DNA of 64,000 bases from Pyropia yezoensis. Its lineage: Eukaryota; Rhodophyta; Bangiophyceae; Bangiales; Bangiaceae. Position numbers and translations under genes: made by a program. The notes beneath the pieces were generated by a model. The model was given only the letters and a program-made list of their open reading frames with translations. It made no database searches and was not told the DNA's origin. This document shows, piece after piece, positions 52,601-61,660 of this stretch. How positions within the stretch are numbered: position 1 is the stretch's first letter; the number at the start of each line of letters is the position of its first letter. The DNA lies in contig CM020620.1 of NCBI GenBank assembly GCA_009829735.1, positions 16,822,354 to 16,886,353 of the forward strand, written 5' to 3'.

Positions 52601-53587
52601 ACGGCCATGTCGGTCGTGTCAGCCTTCCTAGATCACTGGGTTGCCGCGTATGGCATCCCAGATAGTACACTATCGGACAATGGACCGCAATTTGCGTCTG
52701 TACTGTTTCAGGGAGTGCTGGATATGTTGGGGGTTAAGGCAAACTATGCCACCCCCTACCACCCACAAACTAATGGGCAGGTGGAACGCTTCAACAAAAC
52801 TATTGTTAGGCAGCTGCGCCACTATGTGAGTGAGCACGTGAAGACGTGGGACCAACACATTTCTATCCTTACTACTGCCTACAATTCGCAGGTTCACTCA
52901 TCTACAGGGGAAGTACCCCTCGCTCTTGTGACCCCCCGTCGCGTGCGGTCTATTGCCGTGCGGCGGTCGCTCCCAACTAGGGAGGATGGTGGCAGTACGC
53001 CTACTCCTACTGAGAGTAAGGCGGAGTTCGCCGCTAGGCTTGAAAACCTCATCCCTAAAGTCAGGGCTGAGATGGACAAAGCACAAAAGCGCTACAAGCG
53101 TACCTTTGACAAAAAGGTGCGCAATGCTAAACATGTCCCCGAGCAGGGTGACTGGGTGCTGGTACACTCGCACACCCCAACTGGGGGTAAGCTGGTATTC
53201 CAGACGAAGGGACCGTACCAGGTCCTTCGTAATGATGGGCGGCGCTTCACCATCGAAAGTGACGATGGGGTCCGCACAGTGAACGGACAGGACGTGGTCA
53301 AAGTTGCACCACCGCCTGCAGGCGACCCAGCTTGGGCACGTGCGTTGGAGTCGTGGCGCCTCCCCTCACTGCCTGCGGCCAAACAGGGCCCGCAGGAGTA
53401 CGTGTTCGATAAGTTCATCGACCACGGATGGGATGAAGACACTGACCGCCTCATGTTGAGGGTGCGTTGGTTTGGCTACAAAGCCAAGGATGATACGTGG
53501 GAGTATGTGGAGGACCTTCCCGCTGAGAAGGTCCGGGCGTCCTGTGCCCGGAATGAGATAGACCCTAACAGCCCTCCCACAACGTGA
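49603..53587 (+). pseudogene. pol, copy 1, with three single-base indels
   Basis: The frame starts at 49603 with protease (DTGSGASLI). It breaks at about 49993 (one extra G), again at about 50100 (one base missing) and at about 50525 (one extra A). From 50579 it is open for 1,002 codons through reverse transcriptase (YLDD), RNase H, integrase and chromodomain to 53587. Protease and the start of RT are therefore not translated with the rest, and this copy would depend on copy 2 or other copies for function. The breaks could in part be assembly errors next to the gap. Confidence 0.85.
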
Positions 53588-53698
53588 AGGAAGGCCGAAC
53601 AATAGTGCCAAGAGAGTGCTTCAAGTCGAAGTGGTACGCAGAGTGGCTTTTAGCTACAGCCCTAACCCTCACACTCTCACAACAAAGGCAGCTGCCAA

Positions 53699-55813
53699 CT
53701 AGGCACGCATGCTAGACTCTCCCACTCCACGGCCCTCGCCCTCACGTGCAGGCGAGCGGCGAGACCCACGCCGATAGCGGTCTCCACTTGTTGGAGGGGG
53801 CGGCGGCTCCAAGTCGGAACCGTCGCGCCCCTCACGGTCGCGCAAGTGGCGCCGACCGTGGCCACTCTTCTGCCTGGTCTTGCGCGCAAGTTTGCGACGC
53901 AGACGCTGGACAGACTCCGTCTCCGACGGGGTAGAGGACTCCGAGACGGAGTAAGACAACTCGTTTTCCGATACGGAAGAAGAGCGCCGCGAGTGTCGGC
54001 GACGACGGCGAGGAGGCGAGTATGCCCGGCTCGCGCGACGTTTGCCACGCCCAAGTGGGGCTGGCTGGGGCATAATAGCCCCAATACGAGCCAACTCGGC
54101 TGTCATAAACTCCGCCACCGACTCGCAACTCGCGGTCGCTACTGCAGTACGAACGCGCTCCTCAAGTTGAGGAGTCTCGGAACTCTGTAGGGTTGCGGTC
54201 GACGCGGCCAACCAGGAAATGGTGCGCACCAACGTGGTGATCATCATCTCTGAGGCTAGAGGCGTGGGCGGCAACACCAACTTGGGGTATACCGTCAGGA
54301 GGGTGGCCCCCAAGTTGGGGGACACCGGGGTGGAAGACTCCACGGCCACGCTGATCGGGATGTTCCCGTGAGGTTGGAAAGGAACAGGAGGAAGCGGAGG
54401 GGCCCGCCGAGGTGGCGGTACCCGGGTGTAACTGCGACCCCGACTTGGGGCTCCCGCAGTGGGTTGAGTCATGTGGTCATCATAGGACGGCACGGCCATA
54501 ACTATGGGCTTGTCCGGGGGTGGCGCAGTGTGGCGATCCACCCCCGGGGCATACGGGTAGTCCCCGATGCCCAACCCCTCTCGTAGGACCACACGGCCGT
54601 CGTGAAGTTCACGAGCGACCCACACGAACTGGCGAAGTGCGCCATCGTCCTTGGGCCCACGAGTGGGGCGGCGCAACTTGTGCTCAATGCTCTCCCACTC
54701 GATAAACTTATGGAGCCGGAGCATCTCCTCAAGTAGAGTGAGTTGTCCTGATGAGCACCCCTCAGCAACTAGCTGAGGGGTGAGCTGTTCCAAACCCTGG
54801 ATGAGCCGGAGGGGGAGATGCCAGAGCATCCCCCGCCGCTGAACACAGGACACCCAGGTCGACATGACCTCGAGGAGCCACTGGGTGGCCAACATGGCCC
54901 ACACCAGGTGATCAGGGGCAGCCGTCAACATGACGGAGCCGAAGTGGTCAAGCAACCGTGGCAACAACGCCGGGAACCCGTAGGGGACCTCAACTTGAGG
55001 CCACCACTCGGGCTTCTTCGGATAGTACTGCTCCTTACTGGCAGCAGACTGTTGAGGAAACTCAAGTTGAGCCGAGGTCACCAAGTAGGGACCTCGCTGG
55101 AAGTCTTTCTCCATCCGCACATCAAAATAATGAGTGTGCGGATCGGCCTCGTGGGGGTACGGTGGGCGAGTTGCCACAGCGTCCCACGTGAAGGTCGGCA
55201 AGTCGCCGGGACCCGGGATAGTTCCCCCGCGGTCCACCATGGCCTTGGCACGTTGGACGTCTTCAACCTCCTCGTCGTCCAGGAAGGCAAACTGGTCCGT
55301 CCTGAAGCCGGCAGGGAACCCGACCCTACGGGGATACTTCTCCCGTAGGCGGTCCCATACCCGGCCCATCGCTGCGCCAAGTCGGCCACAGCGAAGAACA
55401 GTCAGCCCCTCCTCATAGAGAGACCAAGCGGGGTAAAACCACCGCCCCAAGGCCTCACGCGGGACGACTTGTCCCGCCTCCGGGGGAGACCCCGCCGTCA
55501 ACCCAAAGCCGGGTGACGCGGGAGTCCCATCCCCCGGAGCGATCGCGGAGCCCCCGCCGGAAGTCCCGGCGGGTGCTGCACCGTAGGAGGTGTCCTCCAT
55601 GCGCTCGTCAAGAGAGTCCGTCTCCACTCCCGGAGTCGCCATGGCTCTCCCCAAGTTGGGGAGAGACGCTCTGGCTATCGCAGCACGAGACCCGCCTCGA
55701 GTTGAGGGGGACTCGGATCGTGGGTATACGGGTGGCCTCCCCAGCGTGGGGCGGCCCAGTGGAAGGTGAAGGGGAGGTGGTGGTGATGGTGAAGTTTGAA
55801 CTGAGGAGAGCAA
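53699..55813 (-). CDS. Antisense accessory protein of the chromovirus, copy 1
   Basis: A 704-codon frame opposite to gag-pol, filling the space between the pol stop and the 3' LTR; the two 3' ends converge 111 bp apart. An inner ATG at 55642 (MATPGVETDSLDERMEDTSY) is an attractive alternative start. The N-terminal fifth is Pro/Ser/Gly-rich. A folded-looking centre follows with DDEEVEDVQRAKAMVDRG, HYFDVRMEKDFQRGPYLVTS, WPQVEVPYGFPALLPRLLDH and a Leu/Trp-rich helical stretch. The C-terminus is a long Arg/Ser-rich tail (RRRRRHSRRSSSVSENELSY), like a nuclear or RNA-binding tail. No known domain is recognised. Family knowledge: some plant Ty3/gypsy elements carry antisense frames in this position. 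Confidence 0.65.
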   Translation of the reverse strand: MLSSVQTSPSPPPPLHLPLGRPTLGRPPVYPRSESPSTRGGSRAAIARASLPNLGRAMATPGVETDSLDERMEDTSYGAAPAGTSGGGSAIAPGDGTPASPGFGLTAGSPPEAGQVVPREALGRWFYPAWSLYEEGLTVLRCGRLGAAMGRVWDRLREKYPRRVGFPAGFRTDQFAFLDDEEVEDVQRAKAMVDRGGTIPGPGDLPTFTWDAVATRPPYPHEADPHTHYFDVRMEKDFQRGPYLVTSAQLEFPQQSAASKEQYYPKKPEWWPQVEVPYGFPALLPRLLDHFGSVMLTAAPDHLVWAMLATQWLLEVMSTWVSCVQRRGMLWHLPLRLIQGLEQLTPQLVAEGCSSGQLTLLEEMLRLHKFIEWESIEHKLRRPTRGPKDDGALRQFVWVARELHDGRVVLREGLGIGDYPYAPGVDRHTAPPPDKPIVMAVPSYDDHMTQPTAGAPSRGRSYTRVPPPRRAPPLPPVPFQPHGNIPISVAVESSTPVSPNLGATLLTVYPKLVLPPTPLASEMMITTLVRTISWLAASTATLQSSETPQLEERVRTAVATASCESVAEFMTAELARIGAIMPQPAPLGRGKRRASRAYSPPRRRRRHSRRSSSVSENELSYSVSESSTPSETESVQRLRRKLARKTRQKSGHGRRHLRDREGRDGSDLEPPPPPTSGDRYRRGSRRSPAREGEGRGVGESSMRA

Positions 55814-55967
55814 GCTGCCGAGTGGGCAAGCTTGAGGGGAGGGGCGGTCAACGTGACCGCCTCCACATCCGTCTTACGTACTCGATGGGGGACAGCAAGT
55901 CGCGCCCCCAACGCCGAGACGTGCGTTTACGCACCCCCTCACAGGGCCGACCGGGTCGGTCGGAACT

Positions 55968-55980
55968 GAGGAGAGGGGAG
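55968..55980 (+). other. Polypurine tract before the 3' LTR
   Basis: GAGGAGAGGGGAG directly abuts the TGTGGCAG that starts the LTR. A purine run immediately 5' of a TG terminus is the standard plus-strand primer site of LTR retroelements. The same arrangement recurs at 63930-63942. Confidence 0.85.
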
Positions 55981-56288
55981 TGTGGCAGTATTGACCCCCA
56001 GGTAGGGGGGCAACACGTGCCATGCAAGGGGCGGCAGGCCACTAGCCTGATCCGTTCCTCCCCCTGCATTTGGGTCCATATTCCCTAAGTTTGGGATAGT
56101 CAGCTTAGTAGTAAATCCAACTTGGATTTGAGGGTTTTCTGCATTTATCGTCTTGAATTTTCGTGTGGCCCGGTGGGCAGGTGCTGGGGTGGGAGATTCT
56201 GAGTGGCGAGATTCTGAGTGGACCCTGAGGGGATAAGAAGAGGGACAGCGGGGCTTGGCCCTGCGTCCCCGTCCCGACCAAGAAACTG
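55981..56288 (+). repeat. LTR shared by copies 1 and 2, plus gag leader (3' limit unknown)
   Basis: It starts TGTGGCAGTATTGACC right after the polypurine tract; the same start recurs at 63943. The LTR plus any leader is at most 308 bp, so the LTR is short. Inside are the 17-bp hairpin AAATCCAACTTGGATTT (56113-56129) and a doubled GAGATTCTGAGTGG (about 56193 and 56208). I could not identify a convincing tRNA primer-binding site or the CA terminus. Confidence 0.75.
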
Positions 56289-57569
56289 TTGGACCACACA
56301 CCATCCTCTTGTTTGTCCGTGGGGGGTTTGCCCCACAACAGGGACAGAGTGTGTGCGACTTGCACTTCTTCAGGTTCCCCCGACACGGGAGGCAGCCCTG
56401 GCACACCGCCCCAACTTGGGTGCCGTGTGTGCTTGTGGCTTTTGCCACAACAGCGGCTGTTCCCTCAACGTGAGGTGCCGCCCAAGATCCAGGTAGCCAA
56501 CCCGGTCTACCAGAGGATCTTTGACTGTGAGACCTACGCCCTCCACAACAAGTCGGTGGCGTATGGTCCTGACCAGGCCCGAGCCTTGGGCCGTGCCAAG
56601 AAGAATGCACTTCATTCTTTTGGGCACAAAGCGGAGTGGGACGGAACTCCCCCCCTCCGTGTCTTTGAGTTCCTACGTCGTTTCACAAAAGCCTGTGACG
56701 ACAATGCCATAAGTGAAGGCATGGCTTTCTACATGCTACAGGAGTTTACGAAGGGCGACCTACGGACAGAACTTATGTCCGTCATGCCCAGCTCCTCAAG
56801 TGGAGGCGCTGGGGAGGTGACGTCCTATTTGGAGCTCGTCAACTGGTTGTTGAGAGCCATGGTTGATGAGGCAGCGTTGGCTTCTCAAGTCGAGGAGTTT
56901 ACGCAAGCCCATCAGGAAGAGGCGGAGGACGAGTTCTCCTTTGCGGAGCGAGTTCGTAAGCTCAACAATCTTTGTGGGTTTCTTCATCCACAAGCTGTGG
57001 TGAAGAGTCGGTTTGTGGAGGGACTCCATTGGTCAGTCCGGATGGAGACCCGGGAGCATAACACTGCCCGGGCGACCCTGGCCGAGTTGGCCAGGTTCGC
57101 CTATCGCAGAGGTGAGGCCTACCGCAAGTTGCGGGAGGAACAACGCCAGGAGCGTCAGGCCGAGTTGGCCAAGGAACGGGAGGAGGCGCGCCAGGCCAGA
57201 GAGTTGAGAGAGGCACGCCGAATCCGCAAGGAGAGGGTGGTAGCTGCCGTGGGAACTTCCCAGGGTATCCCTTCGTCTTCCCCAGTTGGGAAGACCCCTC
57301 CGGGAACGGACCATCGGTGTTGGAACTGCAACTCCGATGGTCACTGGGCATATGATTGCCCCAAGTTGAGTAAACGCAACCAACAACTTGTTAGGAATGC
57401 GAGTAAGAAGTCGGCTACGAACGAAGTACGTTCACGCCGCGAGGGTGGGTCTCGACCGGTCGTCGCGGTCGCCACACCCTCGGCGGAGGAGGCGGACACG
57501 TCGTCCTCGGACTCGTCGTCTTCCTCCCCGCCCTCAGACTCGAAAGCCAAGTCCGCGGGAAACGAATGA
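56289..57569 (+). CDS. gag, copy 2
   Basis: 426 residues. The N-terminal 60 are Cys/Pro-rich and lie near the LTR; the capsid-like core begins around YQRIFDCETYALHNKSV and includes PLRVFEFLRRFTKACDD and FTQAHQEEAEDEFSFAERV, typical of the retrotransposon gag core. A basic coiled-coil-like Arg/Glu/Ala stretch follows (REEARQARELREARRIRKER), then one zinc knuckle with Cys344, Cys347, His352 and Cys357, then a Ser/Asp-rich tail. It would form the virus-like particle and bind element RNA. The ATG at 56289 is the only plausible in-frame start. The stop TGA at 57567-57569 overlaps the pol ATG. Confidence 0.88.
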   Translation: MDHTPSSCLSVGGLPHNRDRVCATCTSSGSPDTGGSPGTPPQLGCRVCLWLLPQQRLFPQREVPPKIQVANPVYQRIFDCETYALHNKSVAYGPDQARALGRAKKNALHSFGHKAEWDGTPPLRVFEFLRRFTKACDDNAISEGMAFYMLQEFTKGDLRTELMSVMPSSSSGGAGEVTSYLELVNWLLRAMVDEAALASQVEEFTQAHQEEAEDEFSFAERVRKLNNLCGFLHPQAVVKSRFVEGLHWSVRMETREHNTARATLAELARFAYRRGEAYRKLREEQRQERQAELAKEREEARQARELREARRIRKERVVAAVGTSQGIPSSSPVGKTPPGTDHRCWNCNSDGHWAYDCPKLSKRNQQLVRNASKKSATNEVRSRREGGSRPVVAVATPSAEEADTSSSDSSSSSPPSDSKAKSAGNE

Positions 57570-60500
57570 CCGTTGGGGCTGGTCGTCCGAAGCTCACAAC
57601 GGCAGCCTCGGCCAAGTGGGCCAGGAGGACGAACCAACCGTGCCGGATACTGCGGCGACCTAAGGGAGTCCGCCCACCTCGGGTAGGACTCCCCAAGAAC
57701 GTAAACCCACGTCGGGTCATCGCGGTGCTGACGGGTGAGAACTTCCAGGTGGCTGGACGGGTGCAACTTGCCCCCGGCCGTGCATGCTGTACCCGTATCG
57801 TACTTGATACCGGGTCAGAAGCCTCCTTGATACGCAAGTCGCTATTACCAAAGGAAGTGAAGCTCCAACGCTGGAGGTCCAAAGCTGACCATATGATTGA
57901 CATCAATGGTGGGGTACTTCCCATCGTTGGTGCCGTGACCCTACCAACTAGGTTGGGGACCCATGAGGTCGACGTGACCTATGGCGTAGTTGAGAATATA
58001 TCGGTACCCCTGCTTCTGGGTACGCCTTATGTCGTAACACAAGTGCCTTTGATTTGTGGCCCTGAGTACTGGGTCAAGTTGATGAATGGGGAGACTATCC
58101 CCATCCTTGGTAAGGGAAAGTCTGTGGCTCCTGTGACAGTCTCACAGTCGAAGCCTGTTTGTTCGGTGAGGGAAGGGTTTACTGCTACCCTGCGTTTAGC
58201 CCGCAAAGTCACGTTGCCCCCCAACTCGGTGGCGCACGTTGATGTTGTAACTGATTTTACGGGGAACGGGTTGGTGCACCCTCACCCCCGTCTTGCTCGC
58301 AAGCACCAAGTGCATGTTGCCCTTGGCACGATGGACTCCAAAGCCGGAGTCCCGTGGAGGATCCAGGTGATGAACCTGAGCCCGACGCCCAAGTACTTCA
58401 AGTCGGGAGCCAAGTTCGGCTATATCGACCAACACGAGGGACCGGTAGTAGCGGTCACCCTCAACGCGGGCGCAAGTAGCGACCCGAAGTCCGGAAAGGA
58501 GAAGCATCAAGCCAAGTCGGCCACCTCTCCTCGGCCCCATGTGAACATGGAGGGTGTCCCCCCCAGGTTGAGGGTTCAAGTTGAACGCCTCTTGGACCAA
58601 TATCACAAGTTGTGGGATGGTCAATTGGGACTCATGAGAGCTACCCAACACCGGATCGAGTTGAAGCCCGGTGCACCCCCTAGACGCCAACAACCGTATA
58701 GGGGAGGACCCCGTTCAAGGGCCCTCGTTAAGGAGCAAGTTGCTCGCATGGAGGCCCTCGATGTGATCGAGGCCAGCAACGCCGAGTGGGCGAGTCCGGT
58801 GGGTATCGTCCCCAAAGTTGATGGGACCCCCCGGTTTTGTATCGACTACCGTAAGCTCAACGAGAGCACGGTGAAGGACAGTTATCCCCTACCTAGGATG
58901 GATGACTGTCTGGACTCTCTGGGGGAGGCAAACGTGTTCTCTACCCTGGACTGTAACGCGGGGTACTGGCAAATTCCCATTGCCCCGGAGGACAGGCATA
59001 AAACTACCTTTACCTGTCACTGTGGTACCTACCAGTGCAAACGCCTACCGTTTGGTCTGTGTAACGCGCCGGCAACTTTCCAGCGCGCTATGGACATGAT
59101 TCTGGCCGGAGTACGGTGGCAGATCTGTCTTGTGTACCTAGACGATATCATTGTGTTCTCCCGAAGTCGGGAGGAACACATTGGCCATCTTGGCCAGGTG
59201 TTCAAGCTACTTGCTGACGCCGGTGTGTCACTGAAGGCGAGTAAGTGCCACCTCTTTACACAAGAGGTGGAGTACTTGGGACATGTTGTCCGTCCGGGGC
59301 GTCTCAGTGTTAACAAGAAGAACTTGAGGGCCATTCGTAAGGCTCAATACCCCCGGACCCAGACCCAGATGAGGAGCTTCCTCGGGATGTGTAACGTGTA
59401 CCGACGTTTCACCAAGGGCTTCGCCAAGGTGGCGAAGCCGTTGAATGAGCTAGTGAGCTCAACGCTACCAAAGAACCTGCCTCCCCCAAGTCGGGTGGAG
59501 CTGGAATCCTTTGAGACTCTTCGGGACCTTCTGCTGAAGCCCCCCATCTTGGCAATTCCCATGTTGGGAGGCCACTACATCCTGGATGTGGACGCTAGCT
59601 ACGACCAACTTGGTTGTGTGTTGCTTCAGCAGCAGCCGGACAAGGAGTACTTGCCGGTGGGATACTTTAGTAAGGGGCTGAACTCGGCCGAGAAGAACTA
59701 CGGAGTCACCGAGTTGGAAGGACTCGCAGTGGTGTGGGCGGTGACGTCACTTCGTCACTACCTGGAGGGTGAGAAGTTCCTCATCCGCTGTGACCACCGC
59801 GCGTTGCAGTTCATCTTTAAGACGGACTGTACGAACACTCCTCTCAACCGGTGGAGGGTGCGACTGGCACCCTTCAACTTTGACATTGAGTACCGACCTG
59901 GCAGGCAACATGCCCTTGCCGACGGCCTCTCTCGGGTACCTACCGAGGGGCTGGACACTAACCCAGTCGATGAGGACATCCCCATCGTGGGGGTAGTCAC
60001 GCGCTCGGGTCAGGCGTTGAACCCCGAGGCGCCAGGGAACAAGAAGTACTTGCCCCTGTCCCTGGACGAGGTGGTGAAGGCCCAGGCCGAGGATCCCTTC
60101 TGCAAGTCGCAGAGGGATATACTGGATACAGTGGTAGAGACGCGCTTCTTCCTGGGAGACGATGGCCTCCTCATGAGGAGGGGGGTATTCCAGGGGACCG
60201 AACAACTTGTCGTCCCCGCATCCCTCAAGGACAGTATCCTTGAGAGGGAGCACAACGCTCCCACGGGTGGACACCTGGGGTCTAGTAAACTGTACCAGAC
60301 CCTGAGGACCAGGTACTACTGGCCGTCCATGGTGGTGGACATCTACAGTTGGGTGGCTGCCTGCACAAGTTGTGCACAGAATCGTCTGATGGAACGGCGG
60401 CCTACTACGGCTATGCTATTGTTCCCGGCCAAGGAGCCCTTCGCCGCGTTGGCGATGGACATCCTTGGGCCACTGCCCGTGACCGAGGAGGGCAACCAGT

Positions 60501-61549
60501 ACCTCCTGGTCATCTGTGACCGCTTCACGAAACTTACGCGAGCGATCCCACTGGCAGAGATCACGGCCATGTCGGTCGTGTCAGCCTTCCTAGATCACTG
60601 GGTTGCCGCGTATGGCATCCCAGATAGTACACTATCGGACAATGGACCGCAATTTGCGTCTGTACTGTTTCAGGGAGTGCTGGATATGTTGGGGGTTAAG
60701 GCAAACTATGCCACCCCCTACCACCCACAAACTAATGGGCAGGTGGAACGCTTCAACAAAACTATTGTTAGGCAGCTGCGCCACTATGTGAGTGAGCACG
60801 TGAAGACGTGGGACCAACACATTTCTATCCTTACTACTGCCTACAATTCGCAGGTTCACTCATCTACAGGGGAAGTACCCCTCGCTCTTGTGACCCCCCG
60901 TCGCGTGCGGTCTATTGCCGTGCGGCGGTCGCTCCCAACTAGGGAGGATGGTGGCAGTACGCCTACTCCTACTGAGAGTAAGGCGGAGTTCGCCGCTAGG
61001 CTTGAAAACCTCATCCCTAAAGTCAGGGCTGAGATGGACAAAGCACAAAAGCGCTACAAGCGTACCTTTGACAAAAAGGTGCGCAATGCTAAACATGTCC
61101 CCGAGCAGGGTGACTGGGTGCTGGTACACTCGCACACCCCAACTGGGGGTAAGCTGGTATTCCAGACGAAGGGACCGTACCAGGTCCTTCGTAATGATGG
61201 GCGGCGCTTCACCATCGAAAGTGACGATGGGGTCCGCACAGTGAACGGACAGGACGTGGTCAAAGTTGCACCACCGCCTGCAGGCGACCCAGCTTGGGCA
61301 CGTGCGTTGGAGTCGTGGCGCCTCCCCTCACTGCCTGCGGCCAAACAGGGCCCGCAGGAGTACGTGTTCGATAAGTTCATCGACCACGGATGGGATGAAG
61401 ACACTGACCGCCTCATGTTGAGGGTGCGTTGGTTTGGCTACAAAGCCAAGGATGATACGTGGGAGTATGTGGAGGACCTTCCCGCTGAGAAGGTCCGGGC
61501 GTCCTGTGCCCGGAATGAGATAGACCCTAACAGCCCTCCCTCAACGTGA
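57566..61549 (+). CDS. pol, copy 2: protease, RT, RNase H, integrase, chromodomain
   Basis: 1,327 residues in Ty3/gypsy order. Aspartic protease: DTGSEASLI, Asp81. Reverse transcriptase: FCIDYRKLN, then YLDDIIVF at 524-527. RNase H: DVDAS at 674-678, with VGYFSKGLN and the CDHRAL block. Integrase: His/Cys zinc region HNAPTGGH...CTSC, then the catalytic triad Asp965, Asp1025 and Glu1061 (35 residues between the last two). C-terminal chromodomain: YVFDKFIDHGW, LRVRWFGYKAKDDTWEYVEDL. Chromodomains steer integration to marked chromatin. The start ATG overlaps the gag stop as ATGA, suggesting translation by termination-reinitiation rather than a conventional frameshift. No breaks are seen. Confidence 0.95.
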   Translation: MTVGAGRPKLTTAASAKWARRTNQPCRILRRPKGVRPPRVGLPKNVNPRRVIAVLTGENFQVAGRVQLAPGRACCTRIVLDTGSEASLIRKSLLPKEVKLQRWRSKADHMIDINGGVLPIVGAVTLPTRLGTHEVDVTYGVVENISVPLLLGTPYVVTQVPLICGPEYWVKLMNGETIPILGKGKSVAPVTVSQSKPVCSVREGFTATLRLARKVTLPPNSVAHVDVVTDFTGNGLVHPHPRLARKHQVHVALGTMDSKAGVPWRIQVMNLSPTPKYFKSGAKFGYIDQHEGPVVAVTLNAGASSDPKSGKEKHQAKSATSPRPHVNMEGVPPRLRVQVERLLDQYHKLWDGQLGLMRATQHRIELKPGAPPRRQQPYRGGPRSRALVKEQVARMEALDVIEASNAEWASPVGIVPKVDGTPRFCIDYRKLNESTVKDSYPLPRMDDCLDSLGEANVFSTLDCNAGYWQIPIAPEDRHKTTFTCHCGTYQCKRLPFGLCNAPATFQRAMDMILAGVRWQICLVYLDDIIVFSRSREEHIGHLGQVFKLLADAGVSLKASKCHLFTQEVEYLGHVVRPGRLSVNKKNLRAIRKAQYPRTQTQMRSFLGMCNVYRRFTKGFAKVAKPLNELVSSTLPKNLPPPSRVELESFETLRDLLLKPPILAIPMLGGHYILDVDASYDQLGCVLLQQQPDKEYLPVGYFSKGLNSAEKNYGVTELEGLAVVWAVTSLRHYLEGEKFLIRCDHRALQFIFKTDCTNTPLNRWRVRLAPFNFDIEYRPGRQHALADGLSRVPTEGLDTNPVDEDIPIVGVVTRSGQALNPEAPGNKKYLPLSLDEVVKAQAEDPFCKSQRDILDTVVETRFFLGDDGLLMRRGVFQGTEQLVVPASLKDSILEREHNAPTGGHLGSSKLYQTLRTRYYWPSMVVDIYSWVAACTSCAQNRLMERRPTTAMLLFPAKEPFAALAMDILGPLPVTEEGNQYLLVICDRFTKLTRAIPLAEITAMSVVSAFLDHWVAAYGIPDSTLSDNGPQFASVLFQGVLDMLGVKANYATPYHPQTNGQVERFNKTIVRQLRHYVSEHVKTWDQHISILTTAYNSQVHSSTGEVPLALVTPRRVRSIAVRRSLPTREDGGSTPTPTESKAEFAARLENLIPKVRAEMDKAQKRYKRTFDKKVRNAKHVPEQGDWVLVHSHTPTGGKLVFQTKGPYQVLRNDGRRFTIESDDGVRTVNGQDVVKVAPPPAGDPAWARALESWRLPSLPAAKQGPQEYVFDKFIDHGWDEDTDRLMLRVRWFGYKAKDDTWEYVEDLPAEKVRASCARNEIDPNSPPST

Positions 61550-61660
61550 GGGAAGGCCGAGCAACAGTGCCAAGAGAGTGCTTTAAGTCGTAGTGGTACG
61601 CAGAGTGGCTTTTAACTACAGCCCTAACCCTCACACTCTCACAACAAAGGCAGCTGCCAA

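Larger units (their letters stand above)
49341..56288 (+). mobile_element. Ty3/gypsy chromovirus, copy 1 (5' end in the gap)
   Basis: Partial copy: end of gag, pol, an antisense frame, a polypurine tract and the LTR shared with copy 2. It matches copy 2 at a constant offset of 7,962 bp, with few substitutions. Four single-base indels relative to copy 2 (about 49521, 49993, 50100 and 50525) cancel out in length. The right boundary is given as the base before the gag start of copy 2, because the LTR 3' end cannot be fixed without a second full LTR. Confidence 0.9.
55939..56610 (-). other. Antisense Cys-rich open frame across the LTR and gag leader
   Basis: 223 codons on the minus strand, overlapping the LTR and the start of gag. 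It contains a dense Cys pattern: VCQGCLPCRGNLKKC, then TLCPCCGANPP and MVCGPTV, which looks like a zinc-binding module, followed by a basic stretch and MDPNAGGGTDQASGLPP. It lies just upstream of the 704-codon antisense frame in another frame and could be a spliced 5' exon of it, or chance. Confidence 0.3.

Noticed and set aside
56040..56288. tRNA primer-binding site for the chromovirus (TGGGTCCATATTCCC and other TGG words)
   Set aside because: None matches a tRNA 3' end I can recognise, and the LTR 3' boundary is not defined in this window.
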